Positions 8,558 through 17,802 are shown, numbered from the stretch's first letter. The stretch: DNA of 51,274 nucleotides from an uncultured Collinsella sp. (GCA_934617135.1 CAKTUC010000003.1:1-51274); one strand, 5' to 3'. The notes: generated by a model not told the origin, from the sequence alone. Program-made: numbers and translations.

Positions 8558-10411
8558 TTACATCTGCTCGGGTGCGGAAACGCCAACGAGGGTAAGCACC
8601 AGGGCGAGCGTCACGCGAACGGCGTCGCAAGCGGCCAGACGGGCGCGCGAAAGCTCGGGGTCGACGGGACGGCCCTCGCTCGGCAGCACCTGGCAGGCAG
8701 CATAGAAGCTGTGGAAGTCACCGGCGAGCTCCTCGGCAAAGTGCGTCAGACGGAACGGAGCGCGGTCGCGAGCGCAGCTACCGATAAGGTCGGTGAGCTC
8801 GTTGAGCTTACGCGACAGGGCGAGCTCGGTCGGGTCGGTCAGCAGCGAGTAATCGACGTTCTCGCCAATGGCCTTGGCGGCGACGGCCTTCATGCCCATC
8901 TCGTCAGCCTGCTCGGGCGTAACGTCAGCGGCACGGCGCAGGATGGAGCACACGCGGGCGTGAGCGTACTGCACGTAGTACACCGGGTTGGAGTTGTCGC
9001 GCTTCTTAACGGCCTCGATGTCGAAGTCGACCATCTGGTTGGAGCTCTTGGAGATGAGCGTGTAGCGAGCAGCGTCGGAGCCGACCTCGTCGACGAGCTC
9101 CTGCAGGGTCACCATGGTGCCCTTACGCTTGGACATACGGACGGGCTTGCCGTTGCGCAGCAGGTTGACGAGCTGGCCCAGCAGAACCTCGAACTTGCCG
9201 GGGTAGCCGAGAGCGTCGCAAACGCAGCGGACGCGCTCGATGTAGCCGTGGTGGTCGGCACCCCAAATGTCGATGACGTGGTCAACGCGCTGGAACTTAT
9301 CCCAGTGATAGGCAACGTCGGAGGCAAAGTAGGTGTACTCACCGTCGGACTTGATCAGGACGCGGTCCTTGTCGTCGCCCAGGTCGGTGGAGCGGAACCA
9401 CAGGGCGCCGTCCTTGGTGTAGAGGTAGCCCATCTTGTCGAGCTTCTCGAAAGCGCGGTCGACGGCGGAAGTGCCGGCGGTCTCGCCCTCGGTGTCCTTC
9501 ACGTACAGCGAGCGCTCGGAGTACCAACGATCGAAGTCGCAATTGACGGCGTGGCAGAGGTCGCGCATGTTGTCGACCATCTTTACGTAGCCGCGCTCGC
9601 GGAAGCTCTCCATGCGCTCCTGCGGATCGGCGTCGACCCACTTGTCGCCGTCGGTGCGCCAGAACTCGGCGGCCTCGTCGATGATGTAATCGCCGCCGTA
9701 GGAGTCCTTGCCCAGAGTCTCGGCAAAGTTGTCCTGGTACGGATGGGTCTCGGGATGCTCGTCGTTCTCGTCGGCAACGAAAGCATCGCGGTCGGCGATC
9801 AGAATCTTGTGAGCCTCATCGATATCCACGCCCTGCTTGGCGATGATGTCGGCAAGCTGCATGTAGCGCGTGCTGATGGAGTTGCCGAAGGTGTTCATCT
9901 GAGAGCCGTGGTCGTTGATGTAGAACTCACGCTGAATCTCGTAGCCGGCGTGGTCCATAACACGGCAAAGGGAGTCGCCCAGAGCGGCCCAGCGGCCATG
10001 ACCGATGTGCATAGGGCCGACGGGGTTGGCGGAAACGAACTCGACCTGGGTCTTCAGGCCGCCGCCGACGTTGGACTTAGCGAAATCCATACCCTTCTCG
10101 CGGGCCTCGCCAAAGATGGCGTTCTTGACGGCAACGGAGAGGTAGAAGTTGATGAAGCCAGGGCCGGCGATCTCAACCTTCTCAATCGCAGGGTCCTCGG
10201 GCATATGGGCAACGACGGCCTCGGCGATCTTGCGCGGGGCGCAGTGAGCCAGCTTGGCGGACTTCAGGGCCATGGTGGAGGTCCACTCGCCATGAGAAGT
10301 ATCAGCCGGTCGCTCGATGGCGCAATCGTCAAGTTCAAATGCGGAAAGGTCGCCGGCCTCCTGGGCCGCAGCAAGCGCAGCGCGTACCAGCTCTTCAATC
10401 TTCTCGGGCAT
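8558..10411 (-). CDS. argS: Arginyl-tRNA synthetase
   Basis: A 617-residue class I aminoacyl-tRNA synthetase that charges tRNA-Arg in the cytoplasm. It shows the N-terminal Add-1 domain, the ATP-binding HIGH motif in ANPVGPMHIGHGRW (near residue 125), and MSKRKGTMVTLQELVDEVG in place of KMSKS. The C-terminal DALR anticodon-binding domain ends in ALVLTLVGVSAPEQM, a typical ArgS tail. The start MPEKIEELV (ATG 10409-10411) follows a perfect AAGGAGG 5 bases away; longer in-frame readings lack this. Monocistronic, closed by its own terminator, and divergent from the CarD-like gene across a 342-base gap that shows no other gene. Confidence 0.97.
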   Translation of the reverse strand: MPEKIEELVRAALAAAQEAGDLSAFELDDCAIERPADTSHGEWTSTMALKSAKLAHCAPRKIAEAVVAHMPEDPAIEKVEIAGPGFINFYLSVAVKNAIFGEAREKGMDFAKSNVGGGLKTQVEFVSANPVGPMHIGHGRWAALGDSLCRVMDHAGYEIQREFYINDHGSQMNTFGNSISTRYMQLADIIAKQGVDIDEAHKILIADRDAFVADENDEHPETHPYQDNFAETLGKDSYGGDYIIDEAAEFWRTDGDKWVDADPQERMESFRERGYVKMVDNMRDLCHAVNCDFDRWYSERSLYVKDTEGETAGTSAVDRAFEKLDKMGYLYTKDGALWFRSTDLGDDKDRVLIKSDGEYTYFASDVAYHWDKFQRVDHVIDIWGADHHGYIERVRCVCDALGYPGKFEVLLGQLVNLLRNGKPVRMSKRKGTMVTLQELVDEVGSDAARYTLISKSSNQMVDFDIEAVKKRDNSNPVYYVQYAHARVCSILRRAADVTPEQADEMGMKAVAAKAIGENVDYSLLTDPTELALSRKLNELTDLIGSCARDRAPFRLTHFAEELAGDFHSFYAACQVLPSEGRPVDPELSRARLAACDAVRVTLALVLTLVGVSAPEQM

Positions 10412-10753
10412 AGATCCTCCTTGTGTTAAAGCCCCCGAGCTCTTGGTCACTCGTAGGGCAAAAGCCAGAGTTTGTAGCACTCTATCACAAGCGACGCACA
10501 CTGTCGCAGGGTAAAGCCAATCGATATTGCATATGCACAAAAATGACTACTGCCTACGATGAGTCACTCAAAGATGGCGGTCTGCCTGCAGATTATGCAC
10601 GCGTTGGAACTGCATAAACATGTGGATGAGTGGTGCATTTTATCGAATACTCTTACCTATCGGAGTTGTGTGCTTTTCCTGCATAAAGTAATGGTTTGCG
10701 CACGTCAGCGTGGTATTCTTAGCATACGCAAATTCGTATAAGTTGGAGGTAGC

Positions 10754-11239
10754 ATGTTCTCAATCGGTCAACACGTCATTCATCCGGGTCAGGGAGTCTG
10801 CACCGTCGTCGGTTTTAGGGACGACACGCCGCAGCCCATGTTGTTGCTCGAGACCAAGCAGGGACATGCGCAGACGATCCTTATGTACCCCGTGGCGCAG
10901 GCCGATCGTTTGCATGCCGCCATCTCCCAGCAAGATGCCGAGCATCTGCTAAGCCACTATGACGAGCTCGAGTGCGACACCTTTACCGAGCGCAACAGCT
11001 CACTCGAGGAGACGCACTTTAAGCAGCAGCTCAAGCTGGGTGCGCCCGAGACGGTTCGCGTGGCAAAAACCATGATGCACCGTATTCGCCAGGCCGAGGA
11101 AGCAGATAAAAAGCCCAGCTCCTACTACATGCGCGTACTCAAGGAAGCCAAGCGCCGCTCCATCGAGGAGTTCGCCGTGGCCCTGGGCGTGACCGAAGAG
11201 GATGCCGAAGCCCTCCTAGCCCAAGCCGCCCTCAACTAA
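10754..11239 (+). CDS. CarD/CdnL-like transcriptional regulator
   Basis: A 161-residue protein of the CarD_TRCF_RID family, whose members bind the RNA polymerase beta subunit and stabilise open complexes, often at rRNA promoters. The N-terminal Tudor-like half (FSIGQHVIHPGQGVCTVVGF) is the RNAP-interacting domain. The C-terminal helical half (SSYYMRVLKEAKRRSIEEFAVALGVTEEDAEALLAQA) matches the CarD helical, DNA-contacting region. TTGGAGG lies 5 bases before the ATG. It is followed by a 41-bp palindrome that can act as a terminator. The promoter cannot be fixed with confidence. Confidence 0.85.
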   Translation: MFSIGQHVIHPGQGVCTVVGFRDDTPQPMLLLETKQGHAQTILMYPVAQADRLHAAISQQDAEHLLSHYDELECDTFTERNSSLEETHFKQQLKLGAPETVRVAKTMMHRIRQAEEADKKPSSYYMRVLKEAKRRSIEEFAVALGVTEEDAEALLAQAALN

Positions 11240-11252
11240 CCCACCCGCGCCA

Positions 11253-11293
11253 AAAACCACCACAAAGGGGACAGGCACCTTTGTGGTGGTTTT
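11253..11293. repeat. 41-bp palindromic repeat, copy 1 (terminator-like)
   Basis: A 16-bp perfect stem AAAACCACCACAAAGG with a 9-base asymmetric loop GGACAGGCA, then T residues. It sits 14 bases after the CarD-like stop. Five further copies are in this window. Confidence 0.9.
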
Positions 11294-11347
11294 CTTGTTC
11301 TAGTAGCATTCATTCTTAGCGATACCCACGAGCACAAGGAGTCACTT

Positions 11348-11947
11348 ATGGCAGAGCCGCTTACCGCCGGAATCACCCGCGACCGCGCGTTCGAACTGCT
11401 CAACGAGCACAACAAGGACCCGTTCCACATCACCCACGGCGAGACGGTCGAGGGCACCATGCGCTACTTTGCGCGCGAGTTCGACCCCGAGAACGAGGAG
11501 TTTTGGGGCATCGTCGGCCTGCTGCACGACCTGGATTGGGAAGAGCATGAGGACGATCCCATGAACCACACCATCTACGCCGCCGAGATTCTCGAGGCCG
11601 AGGGTGCGACTCCCGAGCTTATCCGCGCCATCCAGACGCACACGTCCGATTTCAATACCTCGCTGCCCAAGCCTGAGCTGCAGATGGAAAAGGTTCTGTT
11701 TGCCTGCGACGAACTCACCGGTCTGATCGGCGCCGCCGTCATCATGCGCCCCAGCAAGAGCGTCATGGACTTTACGACCAAGTCACTCAAGAAGAAGTTC
11801 AAGGACAAGCGCTTCGCCGCCGGTTGCTCGCGCGACGTGATTTCGCAGGGCGCCGAGATGCTGGGCTGGGAGCTCCCCGAGCTCTTCGACCGCACCATCG
11901 CGGCCATGCAGTCCTTCGCCCCCGATCGTGACACCTTCGAGGCCTAA
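11348..11947 (+). CDS. HD-domain hydrolase-like protein
   Basis: A 199-residue cytoplasmic protein with an HD superfamily metal-binding core: a histidine in DPFHITHGE, then the HD pair in GLLHDLDWEEHEDD (near residue 60), a helix with NHTIYAAEIL, and a conserved IQTHTSDF. These residues bind metal in phosphohydrolases of this family. Substrate unknown. AAGGAG lies 7-8 bases before the ATG. It is tandem to the CarD-like gene but separated by a terminator-like repeat, so it is probably expressed on its own, and it converges on proA. Confidence 0.8.
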   Translation: MAEPLTAGITRDRAFELLNEHNKDPFHITHGETVEGTMRYFAREFDPENEEFWGIVGLLHDLDWEEHEDDPMNHTIYAAEILEAEGATPELIRAIQTHTSDFNTSLPKPELQMEKVLFACDELTGLIGAAVIMRPSKSVMDFTTKSLKKKFKDKRFAAGCSRDVISQGAEMLGWELPELFDRTIAAMQSFAPDRDTFEA

Positions 11948-11951
11948 TTCC

Positions 11952-11992
11952 AAAACCACCACAAAGGGGACAGGCACCTTTGTGGTGGTTTT
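11952..11992. repeat. 41-bp palindromic repeat, copy 2 (bidirectional terminator-like)
   Basis: Same stem and loop as copy 1. It fills the gap between the convergent HD-domain gene and proA, with A residues on one side and T residues on the other, so it can serve both. Confidence 0.9.
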
Positions 11993-12007
11993 TCGTTTGC
12001 AACAGGT

Positions 12008-13294
12008 TTAGGGGCGGACCTGGCCGGTGCCGCGGAGCTTGTATTTGTAGGTGGTGAGGGCCTCGGCGGCAAAGGGACCGCGGGCGTGGAGCTTTTGGGT
12101 CGAGATGCCGATCTCGGCGCCCAGGCCAAACTCGCCGCCGTCGGTGAAGCGCGTGCTGGCGTTGGCGTATACGGCCGAAGCATCGATCGCATCCAGGAAG
12201 CGCTCGTAGGCGGCCTCGTCCTCGGCAACGATGGCCTCGGAATGCATGGTGCCGTAGCGGTTGATGTGCGCGATGGCCTCGTCCTCGTTTGCCACGACCT
12301 TCACGCTCATCTCGAGCGCCAGGTACTCACGGCCCCAGTCCTCCTCGGTTGCGACAACGTAGTCGTCGCCCTCGACAAGCTCGGCGTCGGCGCACGCGGC
12401 GCACGTGGCCTCGTCGCCGTGGATCAGCACGCCATGGTCGTGCAGCACGGCCACGACCGCGGGCAGGAACGAATCTGCCACGGCACGATCGACCAGCAGC
12501 GACTCGGCAGCGTTGCACACGCCCACGCGCTGGGTCTTGGCGTTGACGATAATATTGAGCGCCTTGTCAAAGTCGGCGGATTCATGCACGTAGATATGGC
12601 AGTTGCCCGTGCCCGTCTCGATCACCGGCACGAGCGACTCGCGCACGCAGCGCTGGATCAGGCCCGCACCTCCACGCGGAATGAGCACGTCGACGATGCC
12701 GCGAAGCTTCATGAGCTCGCCGGTGGCCTCGCGGTCGGTGGACTCGATCATCGAGACGGCCTCGCGCGGGAAACCCTGGGCCTCAAGCGCATCGGCCAGC
12801 AGCTCGGCAATCATGGCGCACGAGTGATAGGCAAGCGAACCGCCGCGCAGGATGCAGGCGTTGCCGGTGCGGATGCAGATGCCCGCGGCATCGGCCGTCA
12901 CGTTGGGGCGCGCCTCGTAGACCATGGCAACCAGACCCAGCGGCACGCTCACGCGGGTGAGGTCCACGCCGCTTGCAAGCACGCGGTGGTCGAGCACGCG
13001 GCCGACAGGATCGGGCAGCTCGGCGAGCTTCTCCAGGCCGGCGGCCATGCCCTCGACGCGCTCGGGCGTCAGCAACAGGCGATCAAGAAGCCCCGCCGAG
13101 GTGCCCGCATCGCGCGCGGCAGACATATCAAGATCGTTGGCGGCAACGATGGAATCGGCACCATCGCGCAGCGCCGCGGCCATGGCGCGCACGGCCTCCT
13201 GGCGCTGCTCATCGCTCGCCGTGGCAAGCGAGGCCGACGCTGCCTTGGCGGCAACAGCAAGATCGTGGACATACGTGGCTATATCGACCGACAT
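12008..13294 (-). CDS. proA: Gamma-glutamyl phosphate reductase (proline biosynthesis)
   Basis: A 428-residue ProA, which reduces gamma-glutamyl phosphate to glutamate semialdehyde with NADPH, the second step of proline synthesis. It belongs to the aldehyde dehydrogenase superfamily. Visible are VPLGLVAMVYEARPNVT, RGGSLAYHSC, the DVLIPRGGAGLIQ segment, and the catalytic cysteine in QRVGVCNAAESLL near residue 275. The C-terminal GEFGLGAEIGISTQKLHARGP is a ProA signature. AGAAAGGG precedes the ATG. proB, which makes its substrate, is 1.8 kb away on the same strand, but an opposite-strand peptidase gene lies between, so the two are not one simple operon. Confidence 0.97.
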   Translation of the reverse strand: MSVDIATYVHDLAVAAKAASASLATASDEQRQEAVRAMAAALRDGADSIVAANDLDMSAARDAGTSAGLLDRLLLTPERVEGMAAGLEKLAELPDPVGRVLDHRVLASGVDLTRVSVPLGLVAMVYEARPNVTADAAGICIRTGNACILRGGSLAYHSCAMIAELLADALEAQGFPREAVSMIESTDREATGELMKLRGIVDVLIPRGGAGLIQRCVRESLVPVIETGTGNCHIYVHESADFDKALNIIVNAKTQRVGVCNAAESLLVDRAVADSFLPAVVAVLHDHGVLIHGDEATCAACADAELVEGDDYVVATEEDWGREYLALEMSVKVVANEDEAIAHINRYGTMHSEAIVAEDEAAYERFLDAIDASAVYANASTRFTDGGEFGLGAEIGISTQKLHARGPFAAEALTTYKYKLRGTGQVRP

Positions 13295-13407
13295 GGGCGG
13301 CCCTTTCTCTTAGTAGTTTGCCCACCATGGTAGCCGATTTGTGCATGCCCTCGCGCGCGGCGGTAGAATTGGTCAACCCGAAACACCGCAACGAACGGAA
13401 GTACCGC

Positions 13408-14826
13408 ATGGCCCTCATCACTTCGTACCACATCCCCGGCCTGTATGTCGAGGACCACAGCATCGATGTCCCCCTCGACTGGCGCGGCCTGGAGCCGATG
13501 CTGTTGGCCGTCGGCAGCACCATGCGCCGCGGCGCCATGCCAGCGCCCATCGCCGGAGCGCCCGAGAGTATCAAGCTCTTCTACCGCGTGGTTAGCGCAC
13601 CCGACCGTATCAACGACGATCTGCCGCTTCTCCTCTTTTTGCAGGGCGGCCCCGGTGGCGAGAGCCCGCGTCCGCTGTCACCCACGAGCGACGGTTGGAT
13701 CGAGGAAGCCGTCAAGCATTTCCGCGTCGTGCTGCCCGACCAGCGCGGCACGGGACGCAGCAACTGCGTAGACGGGCGCACGATCGCGGCCCTGGGCGAG
13801 CGCGCGACGGCGGCCGGCTCCGATGCTGCCCGCTCGCAGGCGGACTTCCTCAAGCGCCACCTCGCCAGCTCCATCGTGCGCGATTTTGAGTACCTGCGCC
13901 TCGTGGGCTTTGGCGGCAAGCCGTGGGTCACGCTCGGCCAAAGCTACGGCGGTTTTTTGACGCTGAGCTATCTGTCGCTCTTCCCCGAGGGCGTGGCGGC
14001 GAGCTTTACCTGCGGTGGCATCCCCCACGTCCCGGCGAGCGCCAGCGAGGTCTACGCGCACACCTTCCCGCGCATGGCCGCAAAGACGCAGCAGTATTAC
14101 GACCGCTACCCCGCCGACGTCGAGCGCGTGGCGGCACTGGCCGATACGCTTGAGGAGCAGAAGCCCGTGCTGCCCGACGGCTCGCCAATGACGGTGGAGC
14201 GCCTGCAGCTTATGGGCAGCGACTTTGGCATGAAGCCGAGCTTTGAGCGCATGCATTGGATTATCGATCACGCTTTTGCTGACGGCGACGGCACGCTGAG
14301 CTGCGGAACCTCGGTATCCGATAGCTTTTTGATGCGCGCCTTCGAGCGAACCAACACGCGCACGAATCCACTGTACTGGACGCTGCAGGAGTTCATCTAC
14401 GCCGACGGCGACACCATGCCCATTCGCTGGGCCGCGGCAGAAGAGAAAGCTCATCGCGCCGAGTTCGACACACTCGCGCGCCCGCTCATGTTTACCGGCG
14501 AGGCCATGTTCCCGTGGATGTTTGAGCAGATGCCCGAGCTTAAGCCCTTCAAGCCGGCGATGGACCTGCTGATGGAGGACACCAGCTGGGACAAGATCTA
14601 CGACCCGCAGCGCCTGGCCTGTAACGAGGTGCCGCTCCAAGCCGCGGTGTACTTCGATGACATGTACGTGGATTCGGGCATGCAGCTCGACACGCTCAGC
14701 CGCGTGGGCAACTCGCACGCCTGGGTGACGAACGAGTTTGAGCACGACGGCCTGCACGGCAGCGTGGTATTCAAACACCTCTACAACGAAGCCCTCAACC
14801 GCGGAAACCTGCGCCAGATCTTCTAG
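13408..14826 (+). CDS. Proline iminopeptidase-type alpha/beta hydrolase
   Basis: A 472-residue alpha/beta-fold peptidase of family S33, which removes N-terminal proline (or similar residues) from peptides. It has the oxyanion motif LFLQGGPGGESPRP, DQRGTGRS, the nucleophile elbow GQSYGG with the catalytic serine near residue 180, and late VDSGMQLDTL and HDGLHG segments that would carry the acid and histidine. Length fits the longer PIP subgroup. The ATG at 13408 follows CGGAAG; earlier in-frame sequence overlaps proA on the other strand. Lying between proA and proB, it suggests a proline theme: peptide proline recovery next to de novo synthesis. Confidence 0.85.
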   Translation: MALITSYHIPGLYVEDHSIDVPLDWRGLEPMLLAVGSTMRRGAMPAPIAGAPESIKLFYRVVSAPDRINDDLPLLLFLQGGPGGESPRPLSPTSDGWIEEAVKHFRVVLPDQRGTGRSNCVDGRTIAALGERATAAGSDAARSQADFLKRHLASSIVRDFEYLRLVGFGGKPWVTLGQSYGGFLTLSYLSLFPEGVAASFTCGGIPHVPASASEVYAHTFPRMAAKTQQYYDRYPADVERVAALADTLEEQKPVLPDGSPMTVERLQLMGSDFGMKPSFERMHWIIDHAFADGDGTLSCGTSVSDSFLMRAFERTNTRTNPLYWTLQEFIYADGDTMPIRWAAAEEKAHRAEFDTLARPLMFTGEAMFPWMFEQMPELKPFKPAMDLLMEDTSWDKIYDPQRLACNEVPLQAAVYFDDMYVDSGMQLDTLSRVGNSHAWVTNEFEHDGLHGSVVFKHLYNEALNRGNLRQIF

Positions 14827-14835
14827 CAAAGAAGC

Positions 14836-14872
14836 GTCCCCACCTGCCGGCACATAAGGAACGTCCCCAAGT
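14836..14872. repeat. GGGGAC-family dispersed repeat, copy 2 (partial)
   Basis: GCCGGCACATAAGGAACGTC and the following CCCAAGT are the same as at 28301-28327, showing a mobile or recombining short sequence. The copy here lacks the left half present at 28228-28280. Confidence 0.7.
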
Positions 14873-14974
14873 ACCACCCAAGTGCCGGTAACAGCAACAT
14901 CGCAGGAAGAGGACAGAAAGCGAAAACGCCCCTAAGCGAGTGGCTTTAAATCGTAGGTCGAACAAAAGAAGCGA

Positions 14975-15074
14975 GCGCCGCCCAGAGCGAACAAGTTGGC
15001 ATGAAAAAGGCGAGGCATAGACCTGATGGTCATGCCTCGCCTTTTGAATGACAAATTGTCGCTCTGGGCGGCGC
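14975..15074. repeat. Nested 100-base double hairpin (terminator inside a long stem)
   Basis: The outer 16-bp perfect stem GCGCCGCCCAGAGCGA (14975-14990 with 15059-15074) encloses an inner 14-bp perfect stem AAAAGGCGAGGCAT (15005-15018 with 15032-15045) flanked by A and T runs. The inner hairpin can terminate both proB from the right and the peptidase gene from the left. Confidence 0.85.
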
Positions 15075-15088
15075 GCAGCGTCGACCCG

Positions 15089-16216
15089 TTAGGCGAAGAC
15101 GATAAGATTATCTCGATGGATCGCGGGCTTCTCTGCAAGATCTGCGAGCAGGCGGTTGCTGGCAATCTGGTCCTGACGGCGGCCCGCTGCAAGCTCCAGC
15201 ACGTCCGAATCAGCCTCGGCGATACCGCGGGCGACGACCATACCGCTCGGATCGCACACGTCGAGCACATCGCCCTCGGCAAAATCTCCATCGACCTGGC
15301 GAATGCCCACCGCGAGCAGCGATGAGCCACGGCTGACCAGCGCCTTCGCGGCACCGTCGTCAACCGTTACCGAGCCATGTGCCTTGTCACCCAGCGCGAT
15401 CCACAGCTTGCGCGGCGCAATGTCCAGACGCTCCGCCGGCGGATCGAACAAGGTTCCCACGCTCTCGCCGCGGGCCAGACGCACGAGCGCATCGGGCTCC
15501 TCGCCCGAACAGATCACGCTCTGAATGCCCGCCGTCATCAAAATGCGGCTCGCGCGGATCTTGGTAATCATGCCGCCGGTTCCCACCGACGTCGAAGAAT
15601 CGCCCGCCGAGGCAATGATCTTGGCATCGATCTTATGCACGACCGGGATAAACTCGGCCGTCGGGTCCTCGTGCGGATTGGCGGTGTAGAGGCCGTCGAT
15701 GTCCGAAAGTGTCACGCACAGGTCCGCCGAAACCAAGCAGCTCACGAGGGCCGCGAGCGTATCGTTGTCGCCGAACTTGATCTCGTCGACGGTAACGGTG
15801 TCGTTTTCGTTGACGACCGGCACCACGCCCAGCTCCACCAGGCGCAGTAGGGCGTCGCGCGCGTGCAGGTAGGACGTACGGCGCGCCGTGTCGTGGCGCG
15901 TGAGCAGTACGAGCGAGGTGAGTAGGTCACGCGCATGGAACTCCTCGTCGTAGGCCGACGAGATGATGCACTGGCCGGCCGAAGCGCATGCCTGCAGGCT
16001 CGGCAGGTCACCGACCGGCTTGCGGTCGAAGCCCAGCACGGGATAGCCACAGGCAATGGCGCCGGAGCTCACCACGACCAAGCGCCAGCCGAGCTTGCGC
16101 AGGGCCGAGGCCTGATCGGCCAGGCCACCGATAAACGCGCGGTTGACCTTGCCGTCGGCGCCCACCACCGTGGACGAGCCGATCTTTACCACCATCGTTT
16201 TATAAGAAATCGTCAT
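15089..16216 (-). CDS. proB: Glutamate 5-kinase with PUA domain
   Basis: A 375-residue ProB, which phosphorylates glutamate with ATP in the first, feedback-inhibited step of proline synthesis. The amino-acid kinase domain shows VVKIGSSTVVG, VVVSSGAIACG, VVPVVNENDTVTVDEIKFGDND and SVGTGGMITKIRAS. A C-terminal PUA domain follows (about residues 275-360, KAHGSVTVDDGAAKALVSRGSSLL). No good ribosome-binding site is visible before the ATG at 16216 or the alternative at 16195; a leaderless transcript is possible. It lies 80 bases downstream of pncB. A nested terminator hairpin sits just after its stop. Confidence 0.96.
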   Translation of the reverse strand: MTISYKTMVVKIGSSTVVGADGKVNRAFIGGLADQASALRKLGWRLVVVSSGAIACGYPVLGFDRKPVGDLPSLQACASAGQCIISSAYDEEFHARDLLTSLVLLTRHDTARRTSYLHARDALLRLVELGVVPVVNENDTVTVDEIKFGDNDTLAALVSCLVSADLCVTLSDIDGLYTANPHEDPTAEFIPVVHKIDAKIIASAGDSSTSVGTGGMITKIRASRILMTAGIQSVICSGEEPDALVRLARGESVGTLFDPPAERLDIAPRKLWIALGDKAHGSVTVDDGAAKALVSRGSSLLAVGIRQVDGDFAEGDVLDVCDPSGMVVARGIAEADSDVLELAAGRRQDQIASNRLLADLAEKPAIHRDNLIVFA

Positions 16217-16264
16217 ACGTCAAACCAATCGAATGTCGAGCGTTCGGGCGAACGGGCGAGCGAG

Positions 16265-16302
16265 AAAATGATCCGTTTTCCTCCGTCCCCTTCGGATCAC
16301 TT
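16265..16302. repeat. GATCC hairpin repeat at the pncB 3' end
   Basis: AAATGATCCG pairs with CGGATCACTT around TTTCCTCCGTCCCC. The left arm and loop recur at about 8243-8264 (AAAATGATCC then TTTCCTCCGTCCCC), so this is a dispersed element. The pncB stop codon is inside it. Confidence 0.6.
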
Positions 16303-17802
16303 TGCCCAGGGGAAGGCCGAAGCCGCGGCCATGTTCTTGCGCACGAGCTCGTCGCGCACCTGGGCCAGGCCCTGCTCCATGCCCACCACGTAGGTCTGCG
16401 GATACAGGAAGCGCTTGTAGGCGGCGTCCAGATGATCGAGCGCCCAGGCACAACGCTCGCGCGCGTCCCCGATGCTCTCGCGAGGAGCCACCGCGCTGCC
16501 GTCGCGCACGATCGGCACCAGCAGCTCACGATACTCGAGCTCGGACACATCGGTCACCAAGGCAGCATCGTTCACGGCCACAAGGGTATTGCCGCGCGCG
16601 GCGCCCTCCCCTGTCAGATGGTCCTCGTCATAGATCATGTCGCAGACCGGACCGCCAAAGCCGTCGTAATAGCGGCGCACACGCTGCACGCCGGGGATCG
16701 TGCGCTTGTAGGGCTGCTCGGAAAGCTTCACCACCGGCGTCCACGGCTCCGCGTCGCTCGCACGGCGGGCCGAAAGCTTGTACACGCCGCCCAGCGCCGG
16801 CTGATCGTAGCAGGTCGCGAGCTTGGTGCCCACGCCAAAGCTATCGATGGGCGCGCCCTGGTCGAGCAGCGACTGAATCGTGTACTCGTCCAGGTCGTTG
16901 GAGACCGAGATCCCCACATAGGGCAAGCCCTCGGCGTCAAAACGGCCGCGGACATACTTGGACAGCTTGGCGAGGTCGCCCGAGTCGATGCGAATGGCCG
17001 ACAGGCGCTCGCCCGTCGTCTCCATCTCCTTGGCAACCGTAATGGCATGCTCGCAGCCCTCGCGCACGTCGTACGTATCGATAAGCAGCGTGCAGTTCTT
17101 GGGGCTCGACTTGGCAAACGCACGGAAGGCCTCGAGCTCGGAATCGAAGCTCATCACCCAGCTGTGCGCATGCGTGCCAAAGACGGGAATGCCGTAGCGG
17201 CGCCCGGCAAGCACGTTGGACGTGGACGAGCAACCGGCCACGTAGCTCGCGCGCGCAACAGCCAGGCCGCCATCGGGACCCTGGGCACGGCGCAGGCCAA
17301 ACTCGGCGACGGGGCGACCATCGGCCGCCAGTACTACGCGCGCCGTCTTGGTGGCGACAAGTGTCTGGAAGCCGACGATGTTGAGCAGTGCTGTCTCGAG
17401 CAGCTGGCACTCCAGCGCGGGGCCGGTGACACGCACCATGGGTTCGCGCGGAAAGACAAGCTCGCCCTCGGGGACAGCGTCGATGTTTACATGCGCACGA
17501 AAATCGCGCAGGTAGTCGAGGAATTCAGGCTTGAACATCGCGCCGCCGGCCGGAGCCTGGAGCGAAGCTAGATAGTCGATGTCCTCGGGCGTAAAGCGCA
17601 GGTTCTCGACAAGCTCGGGCAGCTCAGCGGTGCCGCACATGACGGCATACGCGTTGCCAAAGGGATGATCGCGGTAAAACGCGGTAAAACAACCCTGCTC
17701 ATTGGCCTTGCCGCTCTCCCACAGGCCCTGGGCCATAGTGAGCTCGTACAGATCGGTGAGCATTGCGATGTCGGTGGGATGCGAGATGTCGGTCAAAGCC
17801 AT
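16297..17802 (-). CDS. pncB: Nicotinate phosphoribosyltransferase
   Basis: A 501-residue enzyme of the Preiss-Handler NAD salvage route, joining nicotinate to PRPP with ATP hydrolysis. It opens with MLTDLYELTMAQGLWESGK, the family N-terminal signature. It has EFGLRRAQGPDGG, GTHAHSWVMSF (catalytic histidine loop), LLIDTYDVREG and IRIDSGDLAKLSK, followed by VGTKLATCYDQPALGGVYKL. AAAGGT lies 7 bases before the ATG. The order pncB then proB on the same strand with an 80-base gap makes cotranscription possible, although a hairpin repeat lies between. Confidence 0.95.
   Translation of the reverse strand: MALTDISHPTDIAMLTDLYELTMAQGLWESGKANEQGCFTAFYRDHPFGNAYAVMCGTAELPELVENLRFTPEDIDYLASLQAPAGGAMFKPEFLDYLRDFRAHVNIDAVPEGELVFPREPMVRVTGPALECQLLETALLNIVGFQTLVATKTARVVLAADGRPVAEFGLRRAQGPDGGLAVARASYVAGCSSTSNVLAGRRYGIPVFGTHAHSWVMSFDSELEAFRAFAKSSPKNCTLLIDTYDVREGCEHAITVAKEMETTGERLSAIRIDSGDLAKLSKYVRGRFDAEGLPYVGISVSNDLDEYTIQSLLDQGAPIDSFGVGTKLATCYDQPALGGVYKLSARRASDAEPWTPVVKLSEQPYKRTIPGVQRVRRYYDGFGGPVCDMIYDEDHLTGEGAARGNTLVAVNDAALVTDVSELEYRELLVPIVRDGSAVAPRESIGDARERCAWALDHLDAAYKRFLYPQTYVVGMEQGLAQVRDELVRKNMAAASAFPWAK

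Noticed and set aside
8429..10429. Long open frame antisense to argS
   Set aside because: argS is certain on the other strand; GC-rich codon bias creates the opposite frame. The same holds for long frames antisense to rho, proA, pckA, brxL, pglZ and the helicase.
10559..10741. Small plus-strand gene between argS and the CarD-like gene
   Set aside because: No ribosome-binding site and no recognisable sequence; it overlaps the likely promoter region.
12973..13407. N-terminal extension of the proline iminopeptidase-like protein
   Set aside because: It would overlap proA by more than 300 bases on the opposite strand, is low-complexity Arg-rich sequence, and the ATG at 13408 has its own ribosome-binding site.
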